NCBI GenBank assembly: GCA_030065095.1
Contig: JASJDP010000014.1
Location: forward strand, 1 to 64,000
Reading direction: 5' to 3'
Length of the DNA stretch: 64,000 nucleotides
Source of the DNA: Rhodobacter sp.
GTDB taxonomy: Bacteria; Pseudomonadota; Alphaproteobacteria; Rhodobacterales; Rhodobacteraceae
Part shown: piece after piece, positions 48,029 through 57,745 of the stretch
How the letters are laid out: each line of letters opens with the position of its first letter
How positions within the stretch are numbered: position 1 is the stretch's first letter
Translations under genes and position numbers: made by a program
The notes under the pieces: generated by a model
Seen by the model: the letters and a program-made list of their open reading frames with translations, nothing else
What the model was told of the DNA's origin: nothing
The model's database searches: none

Positions 48029-48817
48029 CTACTCCGACAGGTCGGAGAACATATTCGCGCTTTCGACAAAGTCGATGCGGTCCTGTTCGGTGGTGCCGGA
48101 ATTGATGTCGTTGACCTCGACCCGGCCGTCGCCATGGCCGATCACGACGATGTCGCAGACATCGATGAAAAGCCCGTTCTCGACCACGCCCGGGATCTGG
48201 TTGAGAACCAGCGAGGCATGGCGGGGATTGCTGATCCGGTGAAGGTGCAGGTCGACGATGTAGTTGCCCTCGTCGGTGACAAAGGGCGCGTCACCGTTCA
48301 GCCGCAGCGTCGTCGACTGCCCCAGTACGTCGAGCCCGACCAGTGTCTCTTCGATCAGGGCCTTGGTGGTCTGCCAGCCGAACGGCACGACCTCGACGGG
48401 CAACGGGAAGGCCCCCAGCGTATCGACGCGTTTGGAGGCATCGGTGATCACCACCATCCGGTCCGAGGCGGTTGCGACGATCTTTTCCTGCAACAGCGCC
48501 CCGCCGCCGCCCTTGATCAGGTTGAGGTCGGGGTCGAATTCGTCGGCGCCATCGATGGTGATGTCGAGCCATTTCGCCTGATCCAGGCTGACGACGTTAA
48601 CGCCGACCCGGCGCGCCAGATCGGCGGTGCGCGACGAGGTGGGAACACCGGTGACGTTCAGCCCGTCCTCGCGGATCAGCTCGCCCAGGCACCGCACCAT
48701 CCAGGCGGCGGTCGAGCCGGTGCCGAGCCCCACCCGCATGCCGTCCTCGATGAAATCGACGGCGCGCTTGGCGGCCACGAATTTCGCGGTGTCGATGGGT
48801 GATAGATCTCCGGTCAT
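48029..48817 (-). CDS. rpiA: Ribose-5-phosphate isomerase A
   Basis: This 262-residue pentose phosphate enzyme interconverts ribose-5- and ribulose-5-phosphate. GLGTGSTAAWMV binds phosphate, TIDGADEFD and KGGGGALLQEKIV hold the catalytic Asp/Lys residues. Length is slightly above the usual 220-235, due to a C-terminal tail. The ATG at 48817 opens the minus-strand series that includes gor and hflKC. The 700 bp upstream is gene-free. Confidence 0.95.
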   Translation of the reverse strand: MTGDLSPIDTAKFVAAKRAVDFIEDGMRVGLGTGSTAAWMVRCLGELIREDGLNVTGVPTSSRTADLARRVGVNVVSLDQAKWLDITIDGADEFDPDLNLIKGGGGALLQEKIVATASDRMVVITDASKRVDTLGAFPLPVEVVPFGWQTTKALIEETLVGLDVLGQSTTLRLNGDAPFVTDEGNYIVDLHLHRISNPRHASLVLNQIPGVVENGLFIDVCDIVVIGHGDGRVEVNDINSGTTEQDRIDFVESANMFSDLSE

Positions 48818-49524
48818 GGGGGCGGCTCCGTCGTTCTCGGGCCGCTTATAGGCAAGTTGTCACCGGGGTGCGAGGGCGGAAATCGACCTTGCCGCGAACT
48901 TTCTGGCTTGCTCGCGAACGGCGGCCTGCGCGGCATACCCATCGGATGAGGCATCCGCCAAGCCGTGTGACGCAGAGCGATCGAGGTGACGCCGGGTCTG
49001 CACAGGCGACCGCCGGTATCCGGCATGGGCAGAGGTCGATTGTGGCCCGGAGCGGACAACTGAGAAAACAGAAAAATCGACCTATAAATATATCGAAAGG
49101 ATCGCGCCCGACCCCGAGGGTGGGCACTTCTCAGCTTGCGAGGAGATCTCTCCGAAGCACAAGTGTTTCAAGGAAGTCAGACGTTTCAACGCATCGCGCC
49201 CGCCCTGGGGGGCGGGGTCGGGCGCGATCCGGGCTTTCAGCCCGGGGGAACGGGTGATCGAAGGCCCCCCCAGAATTTCATCAGTTGTCGACGTCCGCAT
49301 CAGGCCAAAAACCACCTTTCTCGCCAACGACCCGATGACGCGTCGAAGCACGCCGGCACAGAATCCGTGAAGACGGCGGCTGATCATTCCGCCGTGGCAC
49401 ACATTGCCTTCGAATGTCGTTCTCCGCCTCTCCGCCCGCAATTCCGGCCTCAACGGTCGCTTTCCGCACACCACGCCCACCCGGCCCGGCCTATATCCCC
49501 ACCCAAAGCCATGGAGCCTGGCCC
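48818..49524. other. Long intergenic stretch with repeat-like hairpins
   Basis: About 700 bp between the divergent rpiA and sdaA. No supported gene. The part at 49043-49060 resembles a MITE-like repeat left end (TGGCCCGGAGCGGACA). The part at 49195-49264 is GC-rich and hairpin-forming, and it matches the repeat at 9162. A locally AT-rich segment is at 49065-49095. Promoters for rpiA and sdaA must lie here but none is clear. Confidence 0.5.
49218..49264 (-). repeat. Short intergenic repeat, family 2, copy B
   Basis: Read on the minus strand: CCTTCGATCACCCGTTCCCC, then CGGGCTGAAAGCCCGG (a perfect hairpin) and ATCGCGCCCGACC. The first 30 bases match 9162 closely. It is 260 bp before the sdaA start, oriented opposite to copy A relative to its downstream gene. 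Confidence 0.6.
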
Positions 49525-50898
49525 GTGTTTGTCTCTGTCTTCGATATGTTCAAGGTGGGCGTCGGCCCGTCCTCGTCGCACACGATGGGACCAATGGTCG
49601 CCGCCGCGCGGTTTCTCGACTTGCTGCGCGCCTCGCCCTTCACGGCGCACGGGCTGACGGCGACGCTTTACGGCTCGCTCGCCTTCACCGGCATCGGCCA
49701 TGCCAGCGATCGTGCGGTGACGCTGGGCCTGGCGGGGTTTGCGCCGGACAGCTATGACCACGACAAGGCCGAGGCCGCGCTGGCCGCGATCTCCGCGACG
49801 CGGCGGGTCCAGCCCGACGGCCTGCCTCCGCTGCAATTCGACCCGCAAGCCGATCTGGTCTTCAACTACGGCGACCCGCTGCCCGGCCACGCCAACGGCA
49901 TGGTGCTGGCCGCAACGGACGCGCAGGGCGACGTGATCCTGCAGGAAACCTATTACTCCGTCGGCGGCGGGTTCGTGATGACCGCCGACGAGCTGGCCGG
50001 GGACAGGCAGGGCGACGACGGCCCGCCCGTTCCCTACCCGTTCAAGACCGCAGCCGAAATGCTTGAGATGTGCGCCGATGCCGGTGACACCATCGCCGGC
50101 CTGAAACGGGCCAACGAGCTGAGCCGGATCGGTCCCGGCACGCTGAACCAGGGGCTCGACCGGATCTGGCAGGTGATGAACGCCTGCATCGAGCGCGGGC
50201 TGACCACCGGCGGCACCCTGCCCGGCGGGCTGAACGTGCGCCGCCGCGCCAAGGGCATCCACGACGCGCTTTTGGCAGAGCGCGGCATGAACCTGACCCC
50301 GCCGCATACGATCAACGACTGGATGAGCGTCTACGCCATGGCGGTGAACGAGGAAAACGCCGCGGGCGGTCAGGTCGTCACCGCGCCGACGAACGGCGCG
50401 GCGGGCGTTGTTCCGGCCGTGATCCGCTACTGGCTCGACCATGTGCCGGGGGCGGTCCCGTCGAAGGCGGGAGACTTCCTGTTGACTGCGGCGGCCATCG
50501 GCGGGCTGGTCAAGCACAACGCATCGATCAGCGGCGCCGAATGCGGCTGCCAGGCCGAGGTCGGCAGCGCCTCTGCCATGGCCGCGGCGGGCCTCTGCGC
50601 GGTGATGGGCGGCACGCCGGAACAGGTCGAAAACGCCGCCGAAATCGCGCTGGAACACCACCTTGGCATGACCTGCGACCCGGTGAAGGGCCTGGTGCAG
50701 GTGCCCTGCATCGAGCGCAACGGGCTGGGCGCGATCAAGGCGGTCAGCGCCGCCTCGCTGTCGCTGCGCGGCGACGGCCGGCACATGGTGTCGCTTGACG
50801 TCTGCATCGAGACCATGCGGCAGACCGGGGCCGACATGAGCGAGCGCTACAAGGAAACCTCGCTGGGCGGCCTTGCCGTGAACGTGCCGAATTGCTGA
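49525..50898 (+). CDS. sdaA: L-serine ammonia-lyase (single-chain, Fe-S type)
   Basis: This 457-residue 4Fe-4S enzyme converts serine to pyruvate and ammonia. It starts with [21 protein letters not shown], the N-terminal regulatory/catalytic fold of the bacterial type, and contains the cluster Cys in [18 protein letters not shown] and [12 protein letters not shown] 49525 ([12 protein letters not shown]) is used because GGAG lies 8 bases upstream. A flavoprotein starts 40 bp later, and two EamA exporters follow. Confidence 0.95.
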   Translation: MFVSVFDMFKVGVGPSSSHTMGPMVAAARFLDLLRASPFTAHGLTATLYGSLAFTGIGHASDRAVTLGLAGFAPDSYDHDKAEAALAAISATRRVQPDGLPPLQFDPQADLVFNYGDPLPGHANGMVLAATDAQGDVILQETYYSVGGGFVMTADELAGDRQGDDGPPVPYPFKTAAEMLEMCADAGDTIAGLKRANELSRIGPGTLNQGLDRIWQVMNACIERGLTTGGTLPGGLNVRRRAKGIHDALLAERGMNLTPPHTINDWMSVYAMAVNEENAAGGQVVTAPTNGAAGVVPAVIRYWLDHVPGAVPSKAGDFLLTAAAIGGLVKHNASISGAECGCQAEVGSASAMAAAGLCAVMGGTPEQVENAAEIALEHHLGMTCDPVKGLVQVPCIERNGLGAIKAVSAASLSLRGDGRHMVSLDVCIETMRQTGADMSERYKETSLGGLAVNVPNC

Positions 50899-50938
50899 TC
50901 CGATTGACCGGACCGGCCGCTTCGCAGAGCCTGTGGCC

Positions 50939-52093
50939 GTGAGCTACGACGCGGTCATCGTCGGCGGCGGCATCATCGGATGCACGACCGCCTACTTCCT
51001 GTCCCGGGCGGGGATGCGCGTGGCGTTGCTGGAACGCGGCGCGCTGGCCCGGGGCACCACCGGCAACAGCTTCGCCTGGGCCAACGCCTCGACCAAGACC
51101 GCCGACGCGGCCTATCACCGGCTGAACGCGGCGGGCGTGGCCGGTTTCCGGACATTGGCGGCGGAATTCGGCGCCGAAACGCTCGGCATCCACGAAACCG
51201 GCGCGATCCAGGTGGTCAGCCGCTCGGACGGACCGGGGTTTCGCGCGATGCAGGACGACTTTGCCGCGCTACGCGGCTTTGGCTATCCCTGCCGCTGGCT
51301 GGACGGCGAGGCGCTTGCGGCCGAGGCCCGGGGACTGACCCTGCCCGAGGGCGCCGAGGCATTGCTCTTGCCCGCCGACCTGGTGATCGATGCCCCGCGG
51401 TTCACCAACGCCATCGCCGAGGCCGCGCGGTCGGGCGGCGCGGTGATCGGGGAAAACTGCCCGGCTCTGGCGTTGGCGGCCGACGACGACGGAACCGTGA
51501 AAGGAATCGAGACCGCCGACGGCATGATCGCGGCGCCGCGGGTCATCGTCGCGGCCGGAGCCGACACCGGGCGCGTGCTGGCGGAGCTGACCGGGTTCGA
51601 CGCCTTTGCCACCCGGTTTCCGCTGCGCGAGGTGCCGGGGCTGTTGCTGACCACGCCGCCGCTGGAGCAAAATCCGATCAGGCGTCTGATCTACACCTCG
51701 ACAACCGACGAGTTGCACCTGCTGCCCGCGCCCGGCGGCGGCATCCGCATCGGCTCGGACGACGTCGACGGTGCGATCTGGGAGGACCGCAGCGAGGCCT
51801 CCATGCGGCGGGGCGGCGCAGCACTGTTGAAGCGGGCCGGTCGTATCGTTCCCGGGCTGTCGGACCGTGTGACTCTCGACGACTGCACCCTGCAGGTCGG
51901 TGTCCGTCCGTATCCGCAGGACGGCAAGGCGATCATCGGCCCGCTGCCCGGCGCCGAGGAGCTCTACGTCTTGGCGACCCACAGCGGCATAACCCTCGCC
52001 CCGGCGATCGCGGCGCATATGCCGGCCCTGGTGCACGGCCAGACACCGCCGGATCTGGCGCCTTTCGGGCTCGGCCGGTTCCCCGGGTTCTGA
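50939..52093 (+). CDS. FAD-dependent amino acid oxidase/dehydrogenase (DAO family)
   Basis: This 384-residue flavoprotein has the Rossmann motif AVIVGGGIIGCTTAYFLSRAG at the start and the DAO C-terminal segment VGVRPYPQDGKAIIGPLPG and THSGITLAPA. It would oxidise an amino or imino acid. A GTG at 50933 is also possible; GTG 50939 gives the conserved (V)SYDAVIV start and better spacing from AGAG. It sits between sdaA and an EamA gene (17 bp), so the operon may handle serine or related amino acids. Confidence 0.85.
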   Translation: MSYDAVIVGGGIIGCTTAYFLSRAGMRVALLERGALARGTTGNSFAWANASTKTADAAYHRLNAAGVAGFRTLAAEFGAETLGIHETGAIQVVSRSDGPGFRAMQDDFAALRGFGYPCRWLDGEALAAEARGLTLPEGAEALLLPADLVIDAPRFTNAIAEAARSGGAVIGENCPALALAADDDGTVKGIETADGMIAAPRVIVAAGADTGRVLAELTGFDAFATRFPLREVPGLLLTTPPLEQNPIRRLIYTSTTDELHLLPAPGGGIRIGSDDVDGAIWEDRSEASMRRGGAALLKRAGRIVPGLSDRVTLDDCTLQVGVRPYPQDGKAIIGPLPGAEELYVLATHSGITLAPAIAAHMPALVHGQTPPDLAPFGLGRFPGF

Positions 52094-52110
52094 GCCATGC
52101 CGGGACCGCA

Positions 52111-53019
52111 ATGACCGGGGACCGCCCGCTGCTTGGCATCCTGCTGATGACCGGATTTGCGGCCATCGCCCCCGGCATGGACGCTTTCGCCAAACTTGCC
52201 GGCGAGGCGATCCCGGTGGGTCAGATCCTGGCCTTTCGCTTTGGCATTCAGACGCTGGTGCTGGTGCCGCTTGCCTTGGGTCTGGGCGCGCTTGTCCGGC
52301 AATCGGGCAAGGCGATCTTGCTGCACGCCGTGCGGGCGGCCCTGATCCTTGCCGCGACCGGCTGCTTCTTTTCGGCCTTGCGGTTCATGCCGATGGCCGA
52401 CGCCATCGCGATCTTCTTCGTCGAACCGTTCATCCTGACGCTGCTCGGCGCGGTGTTTCTCGGCGAAACCATCGGCTGGCGGCGGCTTCTGGCCTGCGCG
52501 ATCGGCTTTGCCGGGGCGCTGCTGGTCATCCGCCCCAGTTTCGGCGATCTGGGCGCGATCGCGCTCTTGCCGTTGGCGACCGCGGTGTTCTTTGCGCTTT
52601 ACATGGTGCTGACCCGCAAGGTGGCGAAGGCGCTGCATCCCGTCGCCCTGCAGGCCTGGACCGCGCTGGCCGCCGCCGTGCTGATCCTGCCGCTGCTGGC
52701 CGTCTTCGAGGGCAGCGGCATCCAGCCGCTGGACGCGGTGATGCCACAGGGTGCGTACTGGGCCTTCCTGGTCGGCGTCGGCGCCACGGCGACCCTTTCG
52801 CACCTGCTGTTGAGCGGCGCGCTGCGCTTTGCCCCCGCGGCCACCATCGCGCCGCTGCAATATCTCGAGATCGTGTCGGCCACGCTGCTTGGCCTGATGC
52901 TGTTCGGCGATTTTCCCGACCGGCAGACCCTGATCGGCATCGCCGTGATCGTCACGTCGGGCATTTATGTCTTCCTGCGCGAACGCGATCTCGGCCGCCG
53001 CCCCGCCCCGCCGCCGTAG
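52111..53019 (+). CDS. EamA-family transporter, first of tandem paralogs
   Basis: This 302-residue, ten-helix DMT exporter begins MTGDRPLLGILLM, identical to the start of the next EamA gene. The two also share a VxPSF segment and the SLRFAPAAT-like ALRFAPAATIAPLQYLEI loop, so they arose by duplication. It is 17 bp after the oxidase gene and probably in the sdaA operon. Substrate unknown. A repeat copy separates it from its paralog. Confidence 0.85.
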   Translation: MTGDRPLLGILLMTGFAAIAPGMDAFAKLAGEAIPVGQILAFRFGIQTLVLVPLALGLGALVRQSGKAILLHAVRAALILAATGCFFSALRFMPMADAIAIFFVEPFILTLLGAVFLGETIGWRRLLACAIGFAGALLVIRPSFGDLGAIALLPLATAVFFALYMVLTRKVAKALHPVALQAWTALAAAVLILPLLAVFEGSGIQPLDAVMPQGAYWAFLVGVGATATLSHLLLSGALRFAPAATIAPLQYLEIVSATLLGLMLFGDFPDRQTLIGIAVIVTSGIYVFLRERDLGRRPAPPP

Positions 53020-53082
53020 CGATCTGTCTCGAGGCCGGGCGAAGGACGGCGGGCCCGTCGTGATGCGGATAACGGCGGGTTG

Positions 53083-53314
53083 TGGCCTGGAGCGGACGTT
53101 GCTTATTCAGAGATAAGCCGTGCCATCGCCGACCCGGGGGGAGGCGAAACAAACCTCTGAACAGCTCGTTTTATCCCGGCAAAGTCCGAACGACCTCAAT
53201 CCGATACGCGCCGCCAGAAAATCACCTCCCCTTCGGGGCGGGTCGGCGATGGCGCGGCGGCCTACGGCCTTGATTCCGCGCCTGAAGACTGGTTGCCGGC
53301 AGCGACTCCATGCC
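53083..53314 (+). repeat. MITE-like intergenic repeat, copy 6
   Basis: A full-length 232-bp copy beginning TGGCCTGGAGCGGACGTTGC, with the TTATTCAGAGATAAGC left variant of copy 5, and a diverged right end ACTCCATGCCA. It lies between two tandem EamA genes that run in the same direction, unlike the other four complete copies. Confidence 0.9.
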
Positions 53315-53365
53315 AAAGGCCGTCTTTGCTTACAATCCGCCGCCATCTTGAGATAGCTTGGCTCA

Positions 53366-54280
53366 ATGACCGGTGACCGCCCGCTTCTCGGCATCCTTTT
53401 GATGCTTGGCTTTTGCATCCTCGCGCCGATGGGGGACTCGATCGCCAAACTGCTGGGCGGCACGATCCCGGTCCTGCAGCTGGTCGCCATACGGTTCGCC
53501 ATCCAGGCGGGCGTGCTGGTCCCGATGATCTGGCTGAGCGCCCGCACGCTGGCCATGCCGCCCCGGCTGTTGGCACTGACGGCTTTGCGCACCGTCCTGC
53601 ACATACTCGGCATCGGCGCGATGTTCCTGTCGCTGCGGTACCTGCCGCTTGCCGACGCCGTCGCCATCGCTTTCGTCATGCCGTTCATCATGCTGCTCCT
53701 GGGCCGCTTCGTTCTGGGCGAGGAGGTCGGTCCCCGTCGGCTCGGCGCCTGTATCGTCGGCTTCGCGGGCACGCTGATGGTGGTACAGCCAAGCTTTGCC
53801 GCCGTCGGGCTGCCCGCGCTTCTGCCCGTGGTCGTGGCACTGGTCTTTGCGCTTTTCATGCTGGTCACGCGGCAGATCGCAAAAGCTGCGGATCCCATCG
53901 CGCTGCAGGCGGTCAGCGGGATCATGGCAACCGGCATCCTGTTTCCGCTCCTTGCCCTTGGCGGCGCCACCACCTGGCCCGGGCTCGCACCGGTTCTGCC
54001 CGGCCCGGTCGATTGGATCCTGTTGGCGGCGCTCGGCCTGCTCGGAACGGTGGCGCATCTGCTGATGACCTGGTCGTTGCGCTTTGCCCCGGCCGCGACG
54101 CTTGCGCCGATGCAATATCTGGAAATCCCGGTCGCCACCGTGATCGGATGGCTTGTGTTTCGCGATTTTCCGAACGATCTGGCGCTGGCCGGGATTGTTC
54201 TGACCGTCGCCGCCGGCCTTTACGTCATCGCCCGCGAGCGCGCCGTCAGCCGGGCCACGGCGCTGGCACAGCAGCCCTAG
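53366..54280 (+). CDS. EamA-family transporter, second of tandem paralogs
   Basis: This 304-residue DMT transporter starts with MTGDRPLLGILLM as in the upstream paralog and continues with a matching ten-helix layout (WSLRFAPAATLAPMQYLEIP near residue 240). It is separated from it by 346 bp that contain a repeat element, so it may have lost the original operon link and have its own promoter. No clear binding site is seen before the ATG beyond TTGAGATAG. Confidence 0.83.
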   Translation: MTGDRPLLGILLMLGFCILAPMGDSIAKLLGGTIPVLQLVAIRFAIQAGVLVPMIWLSARTLAMPPRLLALTALRTVLHILGIGAMFLSLRYLPLADAVAIAFVMPFIMLLLGRFVLGEEVGPRRLGACIVGFAGTLMVVQPSFAAVGLPALLPVVVALVFALFMLVTRQIAKAADPIALQAVSGIMATGILFPLLALGGATTWPGLAPVLPGPVDWILLAALGLLGTVAHLLMTWSLRFAPAATLAPMQYLEIPVATVIGWLVFRDFPNDLALAGIVLTVAAGLYVIARERAVSRATALAQQP

Positions 54281-54637
54281 GCGCCGCATGCGGACGAACC
54301 GGCGGCATGCCGGGTTCAAAGCGCGCACTCAGCCCCTTGGGGGACCGCGCCCAAACCCCGGCGCCACAACCGTGCCACTATCGGCCGCTACAACCGTACC
54401 GCTAGGCGCGAGCGATTCGGAAAGACCGGCCTCCGGCACCGGAGCCGCCCCAAAAAGGGGCACTATTTCCGAGCATTGGACAATCGCCGCCCCTATATGG
54501 ATATTAATGTTATATTCGGAAACAAGTCACAATCTGACCCTGAAAAAATACTGGTTCACTCGCAGTTCTGTTCCGAATTCGGAACCGGTGGATGGTAAAC
54601 AGGACCCTGCTGGATCGGGGGAGAAAGCGGACGCACG
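54281..54637. other. Regulatory intergenic region before the acidic repeat protein
   Basis: The stretch of 357 bp is locally AT-rich at 54495-54600. It carries spaced TTCGGAA half-sites (see the operator entry), a TTGGAC hexamer at 54476 and a GATATT about 18 bp later that could be a weak promoter. No gene is supported. Confidence 0.5.
54415..54585. promoter_or_regulatory. Operator-like array of TTCGGAA half-sites with a perfect palindrome
   Basis: ATTCGGAAA occurs at 54415-54423 and 54514-54522. The inverted form TTTCCGA is at 54466-54472. A perfect 16-bp palindrome GTTCCGAATTCGGAAC lies at 54570-54585. Spacing between sites is about 50 bp each. The palindrome is 52 bp before the ATG at 54638. 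The pattern suggests a dimeric repressor or activator with looped binding; no regulator is identified. Confidence 0.5.
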
Positions 54638-57600
54638 ATGGTTAACGCCAGCAAGATTCTAACGGTTTCCTACGGGACATTTTCCTGCACGCTTGAAGGA
54701 TTCGACGACCCGTTTTCAACGATGCGCTCGATCGCCGAGTATTTTCGCGACCTCGCGGCGGACGACCGCTATTTCGGTGCGGAACCGCCCACCCCCGATG
54801 CCGAGATGCTGCACAAGATTGCCGAGCGCGAAGTGCAACGCCGGGTCGAGGCGCGCGTTCAGGAAAACGGAGTCGTGCTGCGCCAGGTCGACGAGGACAA
54901 AGATCTGACCGCGATCGCCGCCGCAGAAAAGCTCGAAGCCGCGGTCAAGCCCGCCGCGCCAAAGCCCGCCGCCGCGGCGGCGCCGGTTGCCGCAGCGGCG
55001 GCGCCGGTTGCTGCCGCCGTGTCGGACTCCTTTGACACCGAAAGCGTCGCCGCCAAGCTCGCGCGCATCCGCGCCGCTGTCAGCCGCTCGCAGAACGAAC
55101 CACAACTCGGCTCGGTCTTCCCCGAGGACGAGCACGCCGAAAAGATCACGCCCGAGGTCCCGGTCGAGGCCGCGTTCGAGCATGAGCAGGCCGCCGTCGG
55201 CGACACGCCTGACGACGCAGAGCTTCCCGAAGCGCAACCCGAAATGCCTGCCGAGGACGCCTATGAGGAAGACCTCGAAGGCGAAGCCGCGCAGATCGGT
55301 GCCGACGTTCAGGAATCCTTGGCCGACGCCCTGTCAGAGTCTGAAGACAAGGCAGCCGCCCCAGAGGTGACGGACAAGGCGGAGGCCGACCAAGTCACCG
55401 CCGAGCCAGAGATCCCGGCGGACGAAATCGCGCCGGAGGCCGAAGACACCGTGGCGGAGGTTGCCGATGCCGGCGCCGACGAAACCGAGCCGGCGGCGGA
55501 GACGGAAGAGCCCGCCATACCCGAGGAAGCGCCGATCGCGGTCTTCGCCGACGATGCCGCGGCCGAATCGGTCGAGGACAAAACCGCCGAGGCGGAGATC
55601 GATCTCGGGGACAGCATCTCATTCGAAGACTTGGGCGCTGCCGAACCCGCCGAAGACACCGTGGCGGAAGTTGCCGATGCCGGCGCCGGCGAAACCGAGC
55701 CGGTGGCGGAGACGGAAGAACCTGCCATATCCGAGGAAGCGCCGATCGCGGTCCTCGCCGACGATGCCGCGGCCGAATCGGTCGAGGACAAAACCGCCGA
55801 GGCGGAGATCGATCTCGGGGACAGCATCTCATTCGAAGACTTGGGCGCTGCCGAACCCGCCGAAGACGCCGAGGCGCCGACCCAGGCTGTCGAGCCGGCG
55901 GCCGAAGCTGAGCCCGAGGCCGGGCTGGAGCGCGAAGCGGATATCGTCGAGGTGGCCGAAACGGACCTTGTCGAGAAAGTCACCGACGGCGCCACGCCGG
56001 AAACTCCGGTGATTGCCGAGGCCGATGTGGTGGACGCCGCGGGCGACGCGGATGCCCGTCCGGCACCGCACGCCCCTGCTGCACCCGATCTGCTGGAGGA
56101 TGAGGCGGAGGCCGAGACCGCCGAGGACGCGGTTGGCGAGATCGAGATGGCCGAGCCCAAGGCTGCGGAGCAGGACGACGAGTTGGACCTGTCCGCCGTG
56201 CTCGGCGAAACCGAGCCGGATGCGGTGCAGGCTGCGCCGGACCGGCTGGTTCTTGGCGAAGCTCAGCGGGTCGACACCGCCGAGGCAGAGACCGATCTCG
56301 ATCTGTCGGACATCCTGGGAGCCGGCGCTCCGGCCACCGGCGAGGGATCCGAAGACGAGGCGGGCCCGGCGGTCGAAACCGCCACCGCAGAGCCGGAGGA
56401 AGAGCCCCGCAAGGCCCCACGCGTGCGCGTGATGAAGATGAGCCGCGCGGATTTCGACGCGCAGTTCGTCGATGCCGACGAGGCCGAAGTCGTCGACGAG
56501 GCGCACCCCGAGGCGCCCGAGACGGATCCGCAGGCGATCCGGGATGCGCTTGGACACACCGGCCTGTCGGAAGAGGATGAAGCGGACCTGGTCAACGAAC
56601 TGCTCGCCGTTGAACAGGATGCCCAGCGCGACCGCGCCGACGCGGCGCCCGGGGACAGCCCCGACGCCGCACCGGACGCGGTCGCCGAACTAGAGCCGGA
56701 GGCGCCGGTGGCAGCGGCGGGTGAGCCCGCGGTCGAGGTCGAACCGGCGCCTGCAGCACCGTCGGAAACGCCGGACGAGGACAGCGGGATCGTCGACGAC
56801 CGGACGAAGGCCGCCGCGGATCTCGCCGCCATGGTCTCGGAGGTCAGCGGCGAGGCGCCGGCGGGCCGCGATGTCTCGGTCGACCGGCTGTTGGCTCAGG
56901 CCAATTCGGAACTCGAGAAAAAGGAAGGCAGCCGCCGCAGATCCGCCATCGCGCATCTCAAGGCGGCAGTAGCCGCGGTCCGCGCCGACGGCGGCAAGGT
57001 CGAGAAGGAAAGCGATGCCGCCGAGGCCCGCACGCTCGACCGGTTCCGCAGCGATCTGGCCAGTGTGGTGCGTCCGGACACCGGCGAAGCCGCATCGGCG
57101 CCCGAACCCGTGCGGCCCAGGCCCGCCTCGGTCGTCGCCGAGGAATCCGACGCCGACGCTGCCGAAAAACCGGCACGCAGCCGCCGCAGAATGCCGCCGC
57201 TGATGCTGGTCTCGGAACAGCGCATCGACAAGCCCGCTGTGGACGAGGCGCCGGCCACACCGGTGCGCCCGCGCCGCGTGCACAGCACCGATGTCGACGG
57301 GGAAGAAACGAACGAGCTGTTCGAGGACAGCCTTGCCGGCGGCACCGACGAAGCTGCGGGAAACCTGTTCGAAGAGGATGACGCCTTTTCGCGCTTCGTC
57401 GCAGATCATGGCGCGGAGGGATTGCAGGAAATACTCGAAGCTTCCGCCGCTTTTGGCGCCGAGGTGCAGGGTATCGAGAAAAGCTCGCGGCCGCAGATCA
57501 TGCATCGCATGGTGCGGTTCCTGCCCGAGGATTCCTTCTCCCGAGAGGAAGGGTTGCGCGCCTTCGGCATCCTGCTGCGCGAAGGCCGGATCAAGCGTGT

Positions 57601-57670
57601 CGAGCGCGGGCTGTTCACCATTGCGCCCGCGAGCCGTTTCGTGGCCGAGAAGAAGACCGCAACCGGCTGA
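54638..57670 (+). CDS. Large acidic alanine/glutamate-rich protein with internal repeats
   Basis: The protein has 1010 residues. The N-terminal 80 residues ([39 protein letters not shown]) and the C-terminal 120 ([20 protein letters not shown] to [15 protein letters not shown]) are conserved-looking folded parts. Between them is a very acidic, low-complexity region with many AE/EP/DA runs. It includes a 70-residue unit duplicated in tandem (55441-55860). Relatives in roseobacters are sometimes labelled chemotaxis CheA, which the sequence does not support: there is no HPt, kinase or CheW domain. Role is unknown. An operator-like array lies upstream and a terminator follows. Confidence 0.85.
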   Translation: MVNASKILTVSYGTFSCTLEGFDDPFSTMRSIAEYFRDLAADDRYFGAEPPTPDAEMLHKIAEREVQRRVEARVQENGVVLRQVDEDKDLTAIAAAEKLEAAVKPAAPKPAAAAAPVAAAAAPVAAAVSDSFDTESVAAKLARIRAAVSRSQNEPQLGSVFPEDEHAEKITPEVPVEAAFEHEQAAVGDTPDDAELPEAQPEMPAEDAYEEDLEGEAAQIGADVQESLADALSESEDKAAAPEVTDKAEADQVTAEPEIPADEIAPEAEDTVAEVADAGADETEPAAETEEPAIPEEAPIAVFADDAAAESVEDKTAEAEIDLGDSISFEDLGAAEPAEDTVAEVADAGAGETEPVAETEEPAISEEAPIAVLADDAAAESVEDKTAEAEIDLGDSISFEDLGAAEPAEDAEAPTQAVEPAAEAEPEAGLEREADIVEVAETDLVEKVTDGATPETPVIAEADVVDAAGDADARPAPHAPAAPDLLEDEAEAETAEDAVGEIEMAEPKAAEQDDELDLSAVLGETEPDAVQAAPDRLVLGEAQRVDTAEAETDLDLSDILGAGAPATGEGSEDEAGPAVETATAEPEEEPRKAPRVRVMKMSRADFDAQFVDADEAEVVDEAHPEAPETDPQAIRDALGHTGLSEEDEADLVNELLAVEQDAQRDRADAAPGDSPDAAPDAVAELEPEAPVAAAGEPAVEVEPAPAAPSETPDEDSGIVDDRTKAAADLAAMVSEVSGEAPAGRDVSVDRLLAQANSELEKKEGSRRRSAIAHLKAAVAAVRADGGKVEKESDAAEARTLDRFRSDLASVVRPDTGEAASAPEPVRPRPASVVAEESDADAAEKPARSRRRMPPLMLVSEQRIDKPAVDEAPATPVRPRRVHSTDVDGEETNELFEDSLAGGTDEAAGNLFEEDDAFSRFVADHGAEGLQEILEASAAFGAEVQGIEKSSRPQIMHRMVRFLPEDSFSREEGLRAFGILLREGRIKRVERGLFTIAPASRFVAEKKTATG
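55441..55860 (+). repeat. Near-identical 210-bp tandem duplication inside the acidic protein
   Basis: Units 55441-55650 and 55651-55860 differ at only a few bases (for example GACGAAACC/GGCGAAACC, GCGGCGGAG/GTGGCGGAG, GTCTTC/GTCCTC). They keep the frame, so each adds 70 residues starting [12 protein letters not shown] and ending [10 protein letters not shown]. The near identity indicates a recent duplication. Confidence 0.9.
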
Positions 57671-57711
57671 GATTTTTAAGTTTCGTGTGCTCGTCCGCAA
57701 ACGAGCAACTT

Positions 57712-57745
57712 GCGGAGTGGCCCCCGGGTCACTCCGCCTTTTTTT
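57712..57745 (+). terminator. Rho-independent terminator after the acidic protein
   Basis: Stem GCGGAGTG/CACTCCGC with a GCCCCCGGGT loop is followed by C and eight T. A smaller hairpin TGCTCGT/ACGAGCA sits just before it at 57688-57707. The T run doubles as the codons for the EKKAE tail of the convergent DUF2842 gene. Confidence 0.85.

Noticed and set aside
54638-57670. Annotation of the large acidic protein as chemotaxis CheA
   Set aside because: No histidine-containing phosphotransfer, kinase or CheW-like domain can be found. Similarity is likely to the acidic linker only.
57688-57707. Hairpin TGCTCGT/ACGAGCA as a riboswitch or attenuator
   Set aside because: It is only a 7-bp stem immediately before a strong terminator and has no conserved aptamer features.
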